NCBI GenBank assembly: GCA_020633055.1
Contig: JACKEJ010000011.1
Span: 248,001 to 312,000, forward strand
Source of the DNA: Sandaracinaceae bacterium
GTDB lineage: Bacteria > Myxococcota_A > Polyangia > Polyangiales > Houyiibacteriaceae
Length of the DNA: 64,000 bases
Direction: 5' to 3'
A model generated the notes under the pieces. The model saw nothing but the letters and a program-made list of their open reading frames with translations, had not been told where the DNA came from and did not search any database. The position numbers were made by a program, and so were the translations under genes. Shown one piece after another: positions 20,209 to 28,618 of the stretch (positions within the stretch are counted from its first letter, which is position 1; each line of letters opens with the position of its first letter).

Positions 20209-21117
20209 ATGTCATCCGTGACGCGGCTCAACTACCATCACCTGTACTACTTCTGGACGGTCGCCCGCGAAGGGTCCGTCGCGAAAGCCGCGCGCGTCCT
20301 CCAGCTGACCGAGCCAACCGTGAGCAAGCAGCTCCACTCGCTCGAAGAATTCTTGGGTGAACCTCTGCTGCGTCGGGAGGGTCGAGGCCTCGTGCTCACG
20401 GACGCGGGGCGGCTCGCCCAGCGCTACGCGAACGACATCTTCACGCTCGGCCAAGAGTTTCAAGCGGCGCTCGAAGGCGTAGGCGCGGGCAAGGCAGCGC
20501 GCCTCGTCGTCGGAATCGCAGACGTCGTCCCGCGGCTCATCGCCTTTCGACTGCTCGAGCCGGCACTGCGTGCGCCCAAGCCGTTCGTCGTCAGCTGCCA
20601 GAGCGACTCACCCGACGGCTTGTTGGTGAAGCTGCTGACGCACCGCGTGGACGCCGTCATCACAGACGCGCCGTTCGTCGCGCCCGGCGCAGAGCGGCTG
20701 CACAACCGTCTCCTCGGCGAATGTGGCGTGACCATCTTCGGTTCGGCTGACCTCGCGAACGCGCTGCGTCGCGGCTTCCCGAAGAGCCTCATGGGCGCGC
20801 CGTTCCTCCTCCCCGCCGAGGGGACCGCGACCCGCAGCGCGCTCGAGACGTGGTTCGCGACGACCGGCGTGCGACCCGATGTACGGGGAGAGTTCACCGA
20901 CAGCGCGCTGCTGAAGACGTTCGGGCGCGCCGGAGTCGGTGTGTTCGCAGCACCTGCTGCGATCGAAGCCGAGGTCGTCCGAGAGTTCAGGGTGCGCGCC
21001 ATCGGGCGGGTGGACGCCATCCGCGAGCGCTTCTACGTCGTCTCGGCGAGCCGCAAGTCCGAACATCCAGCGGTCGCGGCGATATGCCACTCCGCGACCC
21101 ATCGACTGTTCGGTTGA
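20209..21117 (+). CDS. LysR-type regulator of the NhaR subfamily
   Basis: 302 residues. The N-terminal winged helix-turn-helix begins RLNYHHLYYFWTVAREGSVA and continues AARVLQLTEPTVSKQLHSLE, close to E. coli NhaR (NYNHLYYFW...GSV). The effector domain follows with VGIADVVPRLIAFRLLEPAL and GECGVTIFG, both also NhaR-like. NhaR activates a Na+/H+ antiporter gene in E. coli, but no antiporter is present here. The likely target is the divergent 77-residue gene, now separated by the IS. A GTG at 20203 is an alternative start. Confidence 0.88.
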   Translation: MSSVTRLNYHHLYYFWTVAREGSVAKAARVLQLTEPTVSKQLHSLEEFLGEPLLRREGRGLVLTDAGRLAQRYANDIFTLGQEFQAALEGVGAGKAARLVVGIADVVPRLIAFRLLEPALRAPKPFVVSCQSDSPDGLLVKLLTHRVDAVITDAPFVAPGAERLHNRLLGECGVTIFGSADLANALRRGFPKSLMGAPFLLPAEGTATRSALETWFATTGVRPDVRGEFTDSALLKTFGRAGVGVFAAPAAIEAEVVREFRVRAIGRVDAIRERFYVVSASRKSEHPAVAAICHSATHRLFG

Positions 21118-22285
21118 CGCTGGCCGGCTCGGCGCAGATCCGTCGCCCACCCACGCCGTGACACGCGAGCGGTGCTCCCAGGAGGTGACATCCGCCACAC
21201 CAGGGATGGTTAGACAAAACATTCACTCAGCGATGGTATCCCACTACCATTTGATGTCCCTGCGTGCCGTTTCGATGCGACCACAGACCACAACAGACTA
21301 CACCACTTGTGACGTATGCGGAACCGCACCGACCATCTGATAAAGAGGTTGTGCGAGGGCTTGCGAGCGACCAAGCGAACCCGCCAACCCACCTTCGCTG
21401 TGGAGGCGCCTTCAGCCCGGCTTATCCGATATGGATGATGGCCACTACCCAGATTGAAGCGCGACACAGAACGCCGCGACAACCACTCCTCGAACGCCCC
21501 AACAGACGGTGAACCGGAGCTCCAGGGTGGGGCACCGCAAGGCGGAGCACAGACACCGCCGCGAGCACGCGAGGCTTGGAACACAGGGCCAGACCACCCC
21601 CTATTCGCGGACGCCCAAGCCGACAGCACGGGGGGCGGGGGCCAAGGATGGCGCACGTCGCTCTCTCGAGTTCCCGCGAAAATGGCACCTCTCGGTCCAA
21701 CGAGCGGAAGCGCGCATCACTCTCGACACCCCTCTCGTGCCAGTGCGTCGACTCGATGCATGGACGGCGCGTCCCACCACGTCATCCGGCGTACGCCGAG
21801 GTTCGCCTCGAGCTCGGGTCGTCGAGCACCAACGCAGCAAAGTTCCGCCTGCGACGGCAGACAAGTGCCAACGCGGAAGCTCTACGACGAGCCCCGTTGC
21901 GCGGCTCTACGTCGTTCTCGCGCGCTGATTGGTCGACGTGTTCAATCAACATATCACAGTTCATTTCAAATCTATTACGACCCTCTACGGTCAATACGTA
22001 CTTCTCTCACACAATTCATGCCGATACGGTCGGACCCCGAAACGGTGACGGCGAAAACACCATCTCTTGCCAGATGAGAAATTGTCTTGACTTGATAGCG
22101 CTACGTGCATACCAAATCTGTATCGGTCGGACGGTGGGATCCTCCAACCAAGACCGGTCAGGATTGCTTCTTCCAGTTTTTCTGGATTGTGGAGTCGTTC
22201 CAATGGTGCGGGGCTCAACGGACATCTCGATGGTCGCGGCCGTGGATCATCCACGCCTTCCGTCCTCTGCGGTAGCGGGGTCGCC
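21118..22285. other. 1.17 kb without a supported gene
   Basis: No reading frame here has convincing protein-like composition, a ribosome site or a recognisable domain on either strand. The part from about 21920 to 22180 is clearly AT-richer than the rest of the window. It contains a degenerate relative of the 34-base repeat (see 22058) and probably the promoter of the 22286 operon. No tRNA or other structured RNA was recognised. Confidence 0.45.
22058..22090 (+). promoter_or_regulatory. Degenerate copy of the CAAGA/TCTTG repeat, possible operator
   Basis: CACCATCTCTTGCCAG followed by AGAAATTGTCTTGAC shares the CACCA, TCTCTTG, CCA and AGAAAT blocks of the 34-base repeat at 18691, with small gaps. 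TTGACT at 22086 could be a -35 box, but the -10 17 bases later (TACCAA) is poor. Possible regulatory region for the operon starting at 22286. Confidence 0.3.
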
Positions 22286-23494
22286 GTGAGCCAGGCGACG
22301 GGCGGCGACGCCTCGCGCACCACGCTCGTCGTGGTGGATGACGAGGAGCTCTTCCTACGGGCGCTGAGCTCCTCGCTATCCCGTCTACACCCCGAGTGGC
22401 GCGTCCTGTCGACGAGCGACGCACGCAGTGCTCTCGACTGGCTTCGGACGGAGGACGTGGACGTGCTCCTCACGGACCTCGGCATGCCCAACGTGGATGG
22501 CCTCGAGCTCCTCATGGACGCGGCCACGATCAGTCCAGCCACGAGCATGGTGCTGATGACGGGTCACACATCGAACGGTGCGCTCCCGGATGTTCGCAGG
22601 CGAGGCATCCCGGTGTTGGAGAAGCCCTTTCCGCTGGGAGATGCGGCACGCATCATCGAGGAGCGACTGGCGACGCGCGCTGGTCAGCTCTCTGGTGCGC
22701 TGAGCCTCTCTCTCGAGGACCTGGTCCAGGTGCTCGCGCTCTCGAGACGCGAGGCCATCGTCCGCATTCGGATGGGAACCAGCACGGGGTCGCTGTGGTT
22801 CCACGAAGGAACAGTGGTCCACGCCAGCCTCGGGGAGCTGGTCGGTGAGCCCGCGTTCTACGCGATCTTGTCGCGGCGAGGCGGGCGCTTCGCGGTGGAG
22901 CCCTACTCTCCGCCGCCCGAGCACAGCATCGACAGCCGCTGGGAGGAGCTGCTGATGGAGGGCTGCAGGCTGATGGACGAGCACGTGTCCGGCGTCAGCA
23001 CAGCGGAGCTCGTGGGCATCGAGCAGGGGGACTGGTTTGACGACGCGCTGGAGGGCTCGGAGATGGACCCTTCGGAGGTCGTTGATGGGACTGAGACACA
23101 AACAATCCAGGTGAAAGGTACCGACATGGCAGACATACAAGCGAGCTTGGAGAAGCTCATGAGCATCGACGGAGCGACCGGATGCTGCGTCGTCGACAGC
23201 AACAGCGGAATGATGCTGGGCTCCCTCGGCGGTTCGGCCGCCTTCAACCTGGAGGTCGCAGCCGCGGGCAACACGGAGGTGGTGCGCGCCAAGCGCAAGA
23301 CGATGGCCGCGCTCAAGCTCAACGACACGGTGGAGGACATCCTCATTACGCTGAAGACGGCGTACCACTTGATTCGTCCGCTGAGCTCGAACGACGCCCT
23401 GTTCATCTATCTCGTGTTGGACAAGTCTCGCGGAAACCTCGCGATGGCGCGCCACGTCCTCGCCTCCGTGGAGACCGACATCAAGGTCGCCTGA
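22286..23494 (+). CDS. Receiver - DUF4388 - roadblock/LC7-like three-domain protein
   Basis: 402 residues from GTG. Residues 12-125 are a receiver domain (LVVVDDEEL, phospho-acceptor D64 in VLLTDLGMP, Lys in VLEKPFP). Residues about 132-225 fit DUF4388/PATAN (GQLSGALSLSLEDLVQVLAL, GSLWFHEGTVVHASLGELVG, GGRFAVEP). Residues 281-402 look like a roadblock/LC7 domain (GATGCCVVDSNSGMMLGSLG, then LDKSRGNLAMARHVL). It is first in the GTPase locus. Roadblock proteins such as MglB regulate MglA-type GTPases, so this may bring a phosphorylation signal to the GTPase encoded 30 bases downstream. Confidence 0.85.
   Translation: MSQATGGDASRTTLVVVDDEELFLRALSSSLSRLHPEWRVLSTSDARSALDWLRTEDVDVLLTDLGMPNVDGLELLMDAATISPATSMVLMTGHTSNGALPDVRRRGIPVLEKPFPLGDAARIIEERLATRAGQLSGALSLSLEDLVQVLALSRREAIVRIRMGTSTGSLWFHEGTVVHASLGELVGEPAFYAILSRRGGRFAVEPYSPPPEHSIDSRWEELLMEGCRLMDEHVSGVSTAELVGIEQGDWFDDALEGSEMDPSEVVDGTETQTIQVKGTDMADIQASLEKLMSIDGATGCCVVDSNSGMMLGSLGGSAAFNLEVAAAGNTEVVRAKRKTMAALKLNDTVEDILITLKTAYHLIRPLSSNDALFIYLVLDKSRGNLAMARHVLASVETDIKVA
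23126..23494 (+). other. Possible internal translation start giving a free roadblock-like domain
   Basis: An in-frame ATG at 23126 sits exactly at the start of the third domain and is preceded by AGGTGAAAGG about 8-17 bases upstream, which resembles a ribosome site. Initiation here would give a 122-residue roadblock-like protein in addition to the full-length protein. Seen: the codon and purine-rich stretch. Inferred: its use. Confidence 0.35.
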
Positions 23495-23524
23495 GGCTCC
23501 GCCCCCACGCTGACCGTTCACCCC

Positions 23525-25141
23525 ATGGCTGTCATCGACCGAACCGCGGGCGTCATCATCGTCCGTATCGCGTACGACGGCGAGGCGCGCGCAGGGAAGA
23601 CCACCAACCTGCACGCGCTCTCGCGCAGTCTGTCGCGCGTGGTGTACACGCCGCCGCAGCCTGGCGAACGCACCTTGTTCTTCGACTGGCTCGAGTACAC
23701 AGGCGGGCTCTTCGAAGGCATGCAGGTACGGTGCGAGGTGGTGAGCGTCCCGGGCCAGGAGTTCCTGACGGCGCGCCGGGAGCTGCTGGTGCGCTCCGCC
23801 GACGTGGTGGTTCACGTCGTGGACATGTCTACCGCGTCCGCCGAGAGGATCGACGCACGCCTGCGCCAGCTGAGCCAGATGTGTGAACCGGACGGCAAAC
23901 ACGTGCCGTGCGGCCTCTTGGTGCAAGCGAACAAGTGCGACCTCGCGCACAGCCTCTCGCTCGAAGAGCTGCGGGATCTCTGCGCGCGTCAGCCACACAC
24001 CGTAGGGGTGCGAGAGGCCGTGGCGAAGGATGGTGTCGGGATTCGCGAGACCTTCGTGTTCGCTGTGCGCCTCGCGCTCGACAGAGTGCGCGAGCTCTCC
24101 AGGCTCGGAGAGATCCCGGAGCGTGCGGCGGATGCTGTCAGCGGCGAGGCGTTGCTCGCATGGCTGCGCGCCACCGAAGGAACGGTGCAGCAACGCGCAG
24201 ACTTGGAAGACGACGGTGCGTGCGTCGAAGACGGGTCGGGAGGCGAACGCGCGGACGACTTCGGCGTCCCCGACGTCGACGCCAAAGGAGCCATTCTGCA
24301 GGTCCTGGCGGAGAACGAGGTGGTCGACGAGGCGCGTGCGGCGCTCGTGCGCGACGACGCGTCGACCGACGACACCGCCGCGGGAGACGTCCATGATGGC
24401 GCGGGGACCATCCCTGCTCCGGCGCTGCCAGACCCGAGCGTCCCAACGGGGATGATCTGGCCACCCATGGAGGGGCGGATCCTCCTCGAGGAGGTCACGA
24501 ACTGCGACCTCGAGCTCACGCGCACCGCGTCCGGCGCCTGGCTTGCGACGGTGGGCGAGCGCTGGCGGCTGCACTCCGCCCGTGACGCGGAGTTTCCGTC
24601 GCTGGAGTCGGCGCGCCGAGAGCTGTTGCAGTCCGCACGCGCACACACGGCGCTGGGGCGCTTGCTGTCTCATCCGCGCGCCATCGTGGTCGCGGCCACC
24701 GGCCGTGGGACGTGGCGTCTGTGGCAGATCGTGCGGATACGCCCGACCCTTCGGGACAGCCTCGCCCTGGCGCTCGGGGTCGTCGACGCGCGCGAGGTCG
24801 CGATTCGCTTCGCGGAGGTCGGTACCCTGTTGGTGGAGCTGAACTCCCGCCGCGAGGAGTTCCCACAGCTCCCGCCCTGCACGCTGGACAGCGTCGGGCC
24901 CGGCGACACGCACGCCGAGTTCGTCGGTCTGCTCTCGAGCCTCGCGCTGGTCAACGAGGCCACGCTCAACCTTCCCCCCAACACGGAGCTGTTGCGCCGC
25001 GAGTTCACCGCCGTGGTGCGTGACTGGGCCAACGACGCTGGTGCCCTGCGCGACTCCCTCGCGGATCACGGAGCCCACTCACGCAACCCGCTCACACGAC
25101 TCGTCGCAGACACCCTGCAGACCATGCTGAGCTCACCATGA
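23525..25141 (+). CDS. MglA-type small GTPase with long C-terminal extension
   Basis: 538 residues. The first 200 are an MglA-family GTPase: P-loop GEARAGKT (19-26), the MglA-typical RTLFFDWLE, VRCEVVSVPGQEF in the switch II region and NKCD (136-139) for guanine recognition. MglA proper is about 195 residues and controls polarity and motility in Myxococcus with its GAP MglB. Here about 330 further residues follow: an acidic linker (about 205-310) and a mixed domain (MIWPPMEGRILLEEV to the end) that I cannot assign. It lies between a roadblock-containing protein and an unknown protein whose ATG overlaps its stop (ATGA at 25138). Confidence 0.88.
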   Translation: MAVIDRTAGVIIVRIAYDGEARAGKTTNLHALSRSLSRVVYTPPQPGERTLFFDWLEYTGGLFEGMQVRCEVVSVPGQEFLTARRELLVRSADVVVHVVDMSTASAERIDARLRQLSQMCEPDGKHVPCGLLVQANKCDLAHSLSLEELRDLCARQPHTVGVREAVAKDGVGIRETFVFAVRLALDRVRELSRLGEIPERAADAVSGEALLAWLRATEGTVQQRADLEDDGACVEDGSGGERADDFGVPDVDAKGAILQVLAENEVVDEARAALVRDDASTDDTAAGDVHDGAGTIPAPALPDPSVPTGMIWPPMEGRILLEEVTNCDLELTRTASGAWLATVGERWRLHSARDAEFPSLESARRELLQSARAHTALGRLLSHPRAIVVAATGRGTWRLWQIVRIRPTLRDSLALALGVVDAREVAIRFAEVGTLLVELNSRREEFPQLPPCTLDSVGPGDTHAEFVGLLSSLALVNEATLNLPPNTELLRREFTAVVRDWANDAGALRDSLADHGAHSRNPLTRLVADTLQTMLSSP

Positions 25142-25875
25142 ACGCAAGCAACGTCACCCATGATCCATTCGTCGCTCGCGAAGAGTCGCCCGTGGGAGTT
25201 GTCCGGAGAGCGCTCTTCGCGCTCCATCTCGGGCTCGAAGCAGCACAGTCCGAGGCGCCGCGCTCCGTCACGGTCGGCGCAGGTGACGTCGTCCTGGGTC
25301 GCGTGGTAGTGTCTCGACGAGGGATCGCGCTGGCACCGCGCGTGCCACGGACCACCGCGACGCGGTCCCTCGCCGTCGAGCTCGTCGACTGGGTGAACCG
25401 CGGCGGCGAAGTGAGCCCCGACATCATCCCTGTCATGAGGGACCCGGGCGAGCACGCGATCAGCTGCGCCGAGCTGTTCGCGCACGCCTGCGCCCTCGTA
25501 GAGCCCAGCCCGGCAGAGGACCAGGCCGCCATTGCCTACGCGGCTCCGGCGTTCTCCGACCGCGCTGCGATATTGCTTCGGCTCAGGCCGCGCCACGACC
25601 TCCTGCCCTACCCCGTGCAGGCACGCGAGCTCGGCGACCTCGAGCTGCGCCCGATGCTTGCCCTGTGCCACGACGCCGCGTGCTCGGTGCTCCGTTCCCC
25701 GACGGGTCCGACGCCGCGCGAGTCATGGGCCGAGGTGCGGAGGGGCGCGCAGACATTCGGGGTGCTCCTCGGCACGACGCACATCGCCGTCATCGGCATG
25801 TCCGAGGCGGAGCTCAGCATGCCGTTCGACGCGAGCGTCGCGCCGCGCGGAGAGGGGGCACCCGATGCACGCTGA
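25138..25875 (+). CDS. Unknown protein of the GTPase locus
   Basis: 245 residues, no signal peptide or membrane segment. The N-terminal 90 residues contain RSVTVGAGDVVLGRVVVSRR then IALA, a pattern echoed at the same place in the protein at 27605 (EVIVRTGSQVGRLYVCREAV), so both may share a DUF4388-like N-terminus. The C-terminal part ends TFGVLLGTTHIAVIGMSEAE. Its start overlaps the GTPase stop by four bases and its own 3' end overlaps the next gene by 11 bases, so it is firmly part of the operon. No family recognised. Confidence 0.65.
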   Translation: MNASNVTHDPFVAREESPVGVVRRALFALHLGLEAAQSEAPRSVTVGAGDVVLGRVVVSRRGIALAPRVPRTTATRSLAVELVDWVNRGGEVSPDIIPVMRDPGEHAISCAELFAHACALVEPSPAEDQAAIAYAAPAFSDRAAILLRLRPRHDLLPYPVQARELGDLELRPMLALCHDAACSVLRSPTGPTPRESWAEVRRGAQTFGVLLGTTHIAVIGMSEAELSMPFDASVAPRGEGAPDAR

Positions 25876-27181
25876 ACGCGACCGCAGTGTAGGGTCCGGA
25901 GCGCGCCTCGCCGGTTTTGGGGTGGCCTTCGGGTCCCAGCGGGTGCTCCGTGACATCTCGCTGGAGCTTCCAGCGCGGGGCGTCGTGTTGCTGCTCGGCT
26001 CCGCCGGTGAGGGTAAGTCGACGCTGCTGCGGACGCTCGCTGGGCTCAACGACGCCCAGCCCAGCTTGCGCACCTGGGGTCTGGCCCACTTCCCCGACGA
26101 GCGCCCGGTCCTCGTGCGCCAGAACGCGCGACTGCTCCTGAGCACGCTGCACGAGAACCTCGTCTCGGGCCTCGCGTCGCGCGCCCAGCTCACGCGCGCG
26201 GAGCAGACCCGTGTTCTCGGAGAACACCTCGCGCGGTTGGGCCTCAGCACGCTCATCGGGCGCCTGGCGGACGACGTCAGCTCGCTACCCCGCGCCGAGC
26301 AGCGACTAGCGTCAATCGCGCGCGCGCTGCTCGCGAACCCCAGCACGCTGTTGCTGGACGAGCCCACGGCGGGTCTGCTCGACGACGAGCCAGGGGCCCA
26401 CCGCATCCTCGAGCTCATCCTCCGCGAAGCGCGACAACGGCTCATGATCGTGACCACTCACAACCAGCGTCACGCCCGCATGCTGGGCGGCGAGGTCGTG
26501 CTGCTCGCGGATGGAACGGTTCATCTGCGTGGGCGCACCCAACACTTCTTCGACCACCCCACGACACCCGAGGCGCGGTCGTTCGTGCGTAGCGGACGGT
26601 GCTCGTCTGTGAAGGCGGACCCGTCCGAAGACGCCGCGCAGGGCACTCCCCCCCCCGTCACCAGCCGACAGGCTGGCCCACAGGGCTTCTACTGGCTGCT
26701 TCGGGGAAAGCTCGGGGGTACGCAACGACCAGGGATCACGTCGGAGCTGAACTGGGACCTCGACGCCCTCGGGCGGTTGGGGACGACGACGCTCGTCAGC
26801 CTCGAGGAGCGGCTCTACTACGACGTGGCAGCGCTCGCGCCGTACGGTATCCGGTCGCGGGAGTTCCCCATCGAGGACATGGGCGCGCCGGATCCAGCAT
26901 CCGCCGCCGTGTTCTGTGGGTCCGTGGCGGACTCGCTCGCGGCCGGCGAGGTGCTGGTGTTCCACTGCCGCGCTGGCATGGGCCGCACGGGGACGATGTT
27001 GGCCGCCCAGCTCATCTGGAGCGGCGCACCTCCGGTCGACGCGATCGAGCGCGTGAGGGCGATCAACCCGAGGTGGATTCAGTCCGACGCTCAGATCTCA
27101 TTTCTATCGACGTTCAACGGGCACGTCCGACACGCTCTTCAAACACACCACAAAGCAGAGAACAGGGAGACAATCGCATGA
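25865..27181 (+). CDS. ABC ATPase fused to a dual-specificity protein phosphatase
   Basis: 438 residues in one uninterrupted frame. Residues 12-245 are an ABC ATPase: Walker A GSAGEGKS (45-52), Q-loop Gln about 86, a degenerate signature at 139-145 (SSLPRAE instead of LSGGQ), Walker B LLLDEPTAG (D165, E166) and H-loop TTHN (H199). Details such as LLRTLAGLND and GRTQHFFDHP recall PstB. Residues 270-438 are a cysteine phosphatase with HCRAGMGRTG (C368, R374) and a possible general acid Asp at 338 or 343. No permease is encoded nearby, so transport is doubtful. It may dephosphorylate Ser/Thr/Tyr residues under control of the ATPase; this is inference. Confidence 0.88.
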   Translation: MHAERDRSVGSGARLAGFGVAFGSQRVLRDISLELPARGVVLLLGSAGEGKSTLLRTLAGLNDAQPSLRTWGLAHFPDERPVLVRQNARLLLSTLHENLVSGLASRAQLTRAEQTRVLGEHLARLGLSTLIGRLADDVSSLPRAEQRLASIARALLANPSTLLLDEPTAGLLDDEPGAHRILELILREARQRLMIVTTHNQRHARMLGGEVVLLADGTVHLRGRTQHFFDHPTTPEARSFVRSGRCSSVKADPSEDAAQGTPPPVTSRQAGPQGFYWLLRGKLGGTQRPGITSELNWDLDALGRLGTTTLVSLEERLYYDVAALAPYGIRSREFPIEDMGAPDPASAAVFCGSVADSLAAGEVLVFHCRAGMGRTGTMLAAQLIWSGAPPVDAIERVRAINPRWIQSDAQISFLSTFNGHVRHALQTHHKAENRETIA

Positions 27182-27582
27182 GTTTCAGCGCAGCCATAAA
27201 GAACGCTCAGACGTCCGTACCGGAATGTGTTGCCGTCGGGTACGTCGACATGACCACGGGCATGCTCTTGGACGTCACCACGGTCGACTCGCACCCCAGC
27301 GAGGTCCTCGACCTCGTCGCGGCGGCCACCGCCGACCTCTTCCAGGGACCCAGCGTGACGGCCATCGAGAAGCTGTTCCGCAAGTCGCGGGGGCAGGTCG
27401 AGGATGGGCACCACTACTTCCAGGAGATGCTGATCTTCAGCGAGAACCTGCTCCACTTGTTCATGCGGAGCACGAAGGACACGAGCCACGCGGCGGTGTT
27501 CGTCTGCCGCGGGAGCGTCAACATCGGAATGGCGCTCAGCAAGGCACGTGCTGCCATGAAGGTCCTGCAGGAAGCCATCTAG
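27178..27582 (+). CDS. Small roadblock/LC7-like protein
   Basis: 134 residues. Features of a roadblock fold are AVGYVDMTTGMLLDV, a central helix VLDLVAAATADLF, and the end segment VFVCRGSVNIGMALSKARAA, which parallels the C-termini of the proteins at 22286 and 27605. Start overlaps the previous stop (ATGA at 27178). Such small proteins form dimers and bind Ras-like GTPases; MglB is the best-known example. A GAP or scaffold role for the 23525 GTPase is inferred from family and neighbourhood. Confidence 0.65.
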   Translation: MSFSAAIKNAQTSVPECVAVGYVDMTTGMLLDVTTVDSHPSEVLDLVAAATADLFQGPSVTAIEKLFRKSRGQVEDGHHYFQEMLIFSENLLHLFMRSTKDTSHAAVFVCRGSVNIGMALSKARAAMKVLQEAI

Positions 27583-27604
27583 TCATGGGAGGGCCCTTCG
27601 GGAT

Positions 27605-28495
27605 ATGAGTGCGAGCGCGATCACCGTCCCCCCGGCCGTCGACCGGGCCATTCACGAAGCCCTCGCAGATCGCGAGGGCGGCGAGGTGATCGTGCGCACT
27701 GGCAGTCAGGTGGGGAGGCTCTACGTGTGCCGCGAGGCCGTCGCGTGGGTCACGTGCGACACCGTTCGCACGCGGCTTCGCGACATCCTCGAAGAGGACG
27801 CCGGCATCGATCGCGAGGCGCTCAACGCGGTCGTCGGAGAGTGTCAGCACACCCGCAAGAACTTTGGAGAGACGCTGCTGGACTGGGGCTTGCTCGACGA
27901 GGAGACCCTGCGAGGGTGTCTCCTTCGTCACAACGCGACCCACTTCCTCGGCATCATCGGGCTCGGTAGACGCGTGGAGAGCATGTTCGTGCCGCGTCCG
28001 CGGCAATACTCGGGGTCCCTCCTGTTTCGCTACGAGGAGCTGGTGGCGCACGCCCGCTCGTTGAACGACAAGCACTCGAGCATCCTCCCGCCTGCAAGTG
28101 ACGCGAGCACTCGGCTCAGCGAGGTCTACCTGCAGATCCCCGACTGCCGCGCGCTCGTGGTGGTCGACAGTGCTCGTCGCCTGCCCGTCGCCGTATGGCC
28201 ACCAGCGCGCCTTTCGCTCGCCGAGGAGGTCGTGGTGACCGAGACGGCGCTCCACATGCTCCAGCCCACCCTGACACCGTTCGGCTCGGCGTCCCCACCG
28301 CCGAACAGCCAGCGCGACGTGATCATCATCGGGGACAACCAGCTGATGGTCGTACGCCAGTGCGGAAGAGATCGCGTCTCCGTCGCGCTCTGCCAAGACA
28401 TGCGCAACCTCGGAATGTCGATGGGGATGGCGCGCAGCAAGCTGGGCGACGCCTGCGCTCTCGAGCTCGACACGCCGCGGCAGAGCTTGGTCTGA
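27605..28495 (+). CDS. DUF4388-like/roadblock-like two-part protein
   Basis: 296 residues. The N-terminal 160 residues resemble DUF4388 proteins: GEVIVRTGSQVGRLYVCREAVAW, then GETLLDWGLLDEETLRGCLL. The C-terminal half has the roadblock-like pattern CRALVVVDSARRLPVAVWP and ends SVALCQDMRNLGMSMGMARS. GGGAGGG about 12 bases before the ATG may be its ribosome site. It lies 22 bases after the small roadblock gene and is presumably the same transcript. Exact function unknown. Confidence 0.65.
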   Translation: MSASAITVPPAVDRAIHEALADREGGEVIVRTGSQVGRLYVCREAVAWVTCDTVRTRLRDILEEDAGIDREALNAVVGECQHTRKNFGETLLDWGLLDEETLRGCLLRHNATHFLGIIGLGRRVESMFVPRPRQYSGSLLFRYEELVAHARSLNDKHSSILPPASDASTRLSEVYLQIPDCRALVVVDSARRLPVAVWPPARLSLAEEVVVTETALHMLQPTLTPFGSASPPPNSQRDVIIIGDNQLMVVRQCGRDRVSVALCQDMRNLGMSMGMARSKLGDACALELDTPRQSLV

Positions 28496-28618
28496 CCCGG
28501 GAGGCCGGCGGACGGGCCCATCTCGACTTCGTCCAGGAGGTCATCGCGATGGACCGGGGCTCTCACGCGCTTCTCACCCCCGCACGACCGAGGCGCCGAA
28601 GACGCGTACACTCGCCAC

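Noticed and set aside
21454..22289. Several overlapping frames in the gene-free stretch
   Set aside because: Low-complexity Arg/Ser/Thr composition, no ribosome sites, no motifs and mutual overlap in all frames.
22385..25078. Minus-strand frame of about 900 residues across the GTPase locus
   Set aside because: It spans two well-supported plus-strand genes and an intergenic gap and shows no recognisable domain.
25865..27181. Suspicion that the ABC-phosphatase fusion is a frameshift artefact
   Set aside because: The frame is continuous, both domains are complete and the linker is ordinary; sequencing error would more likely break than join frames.
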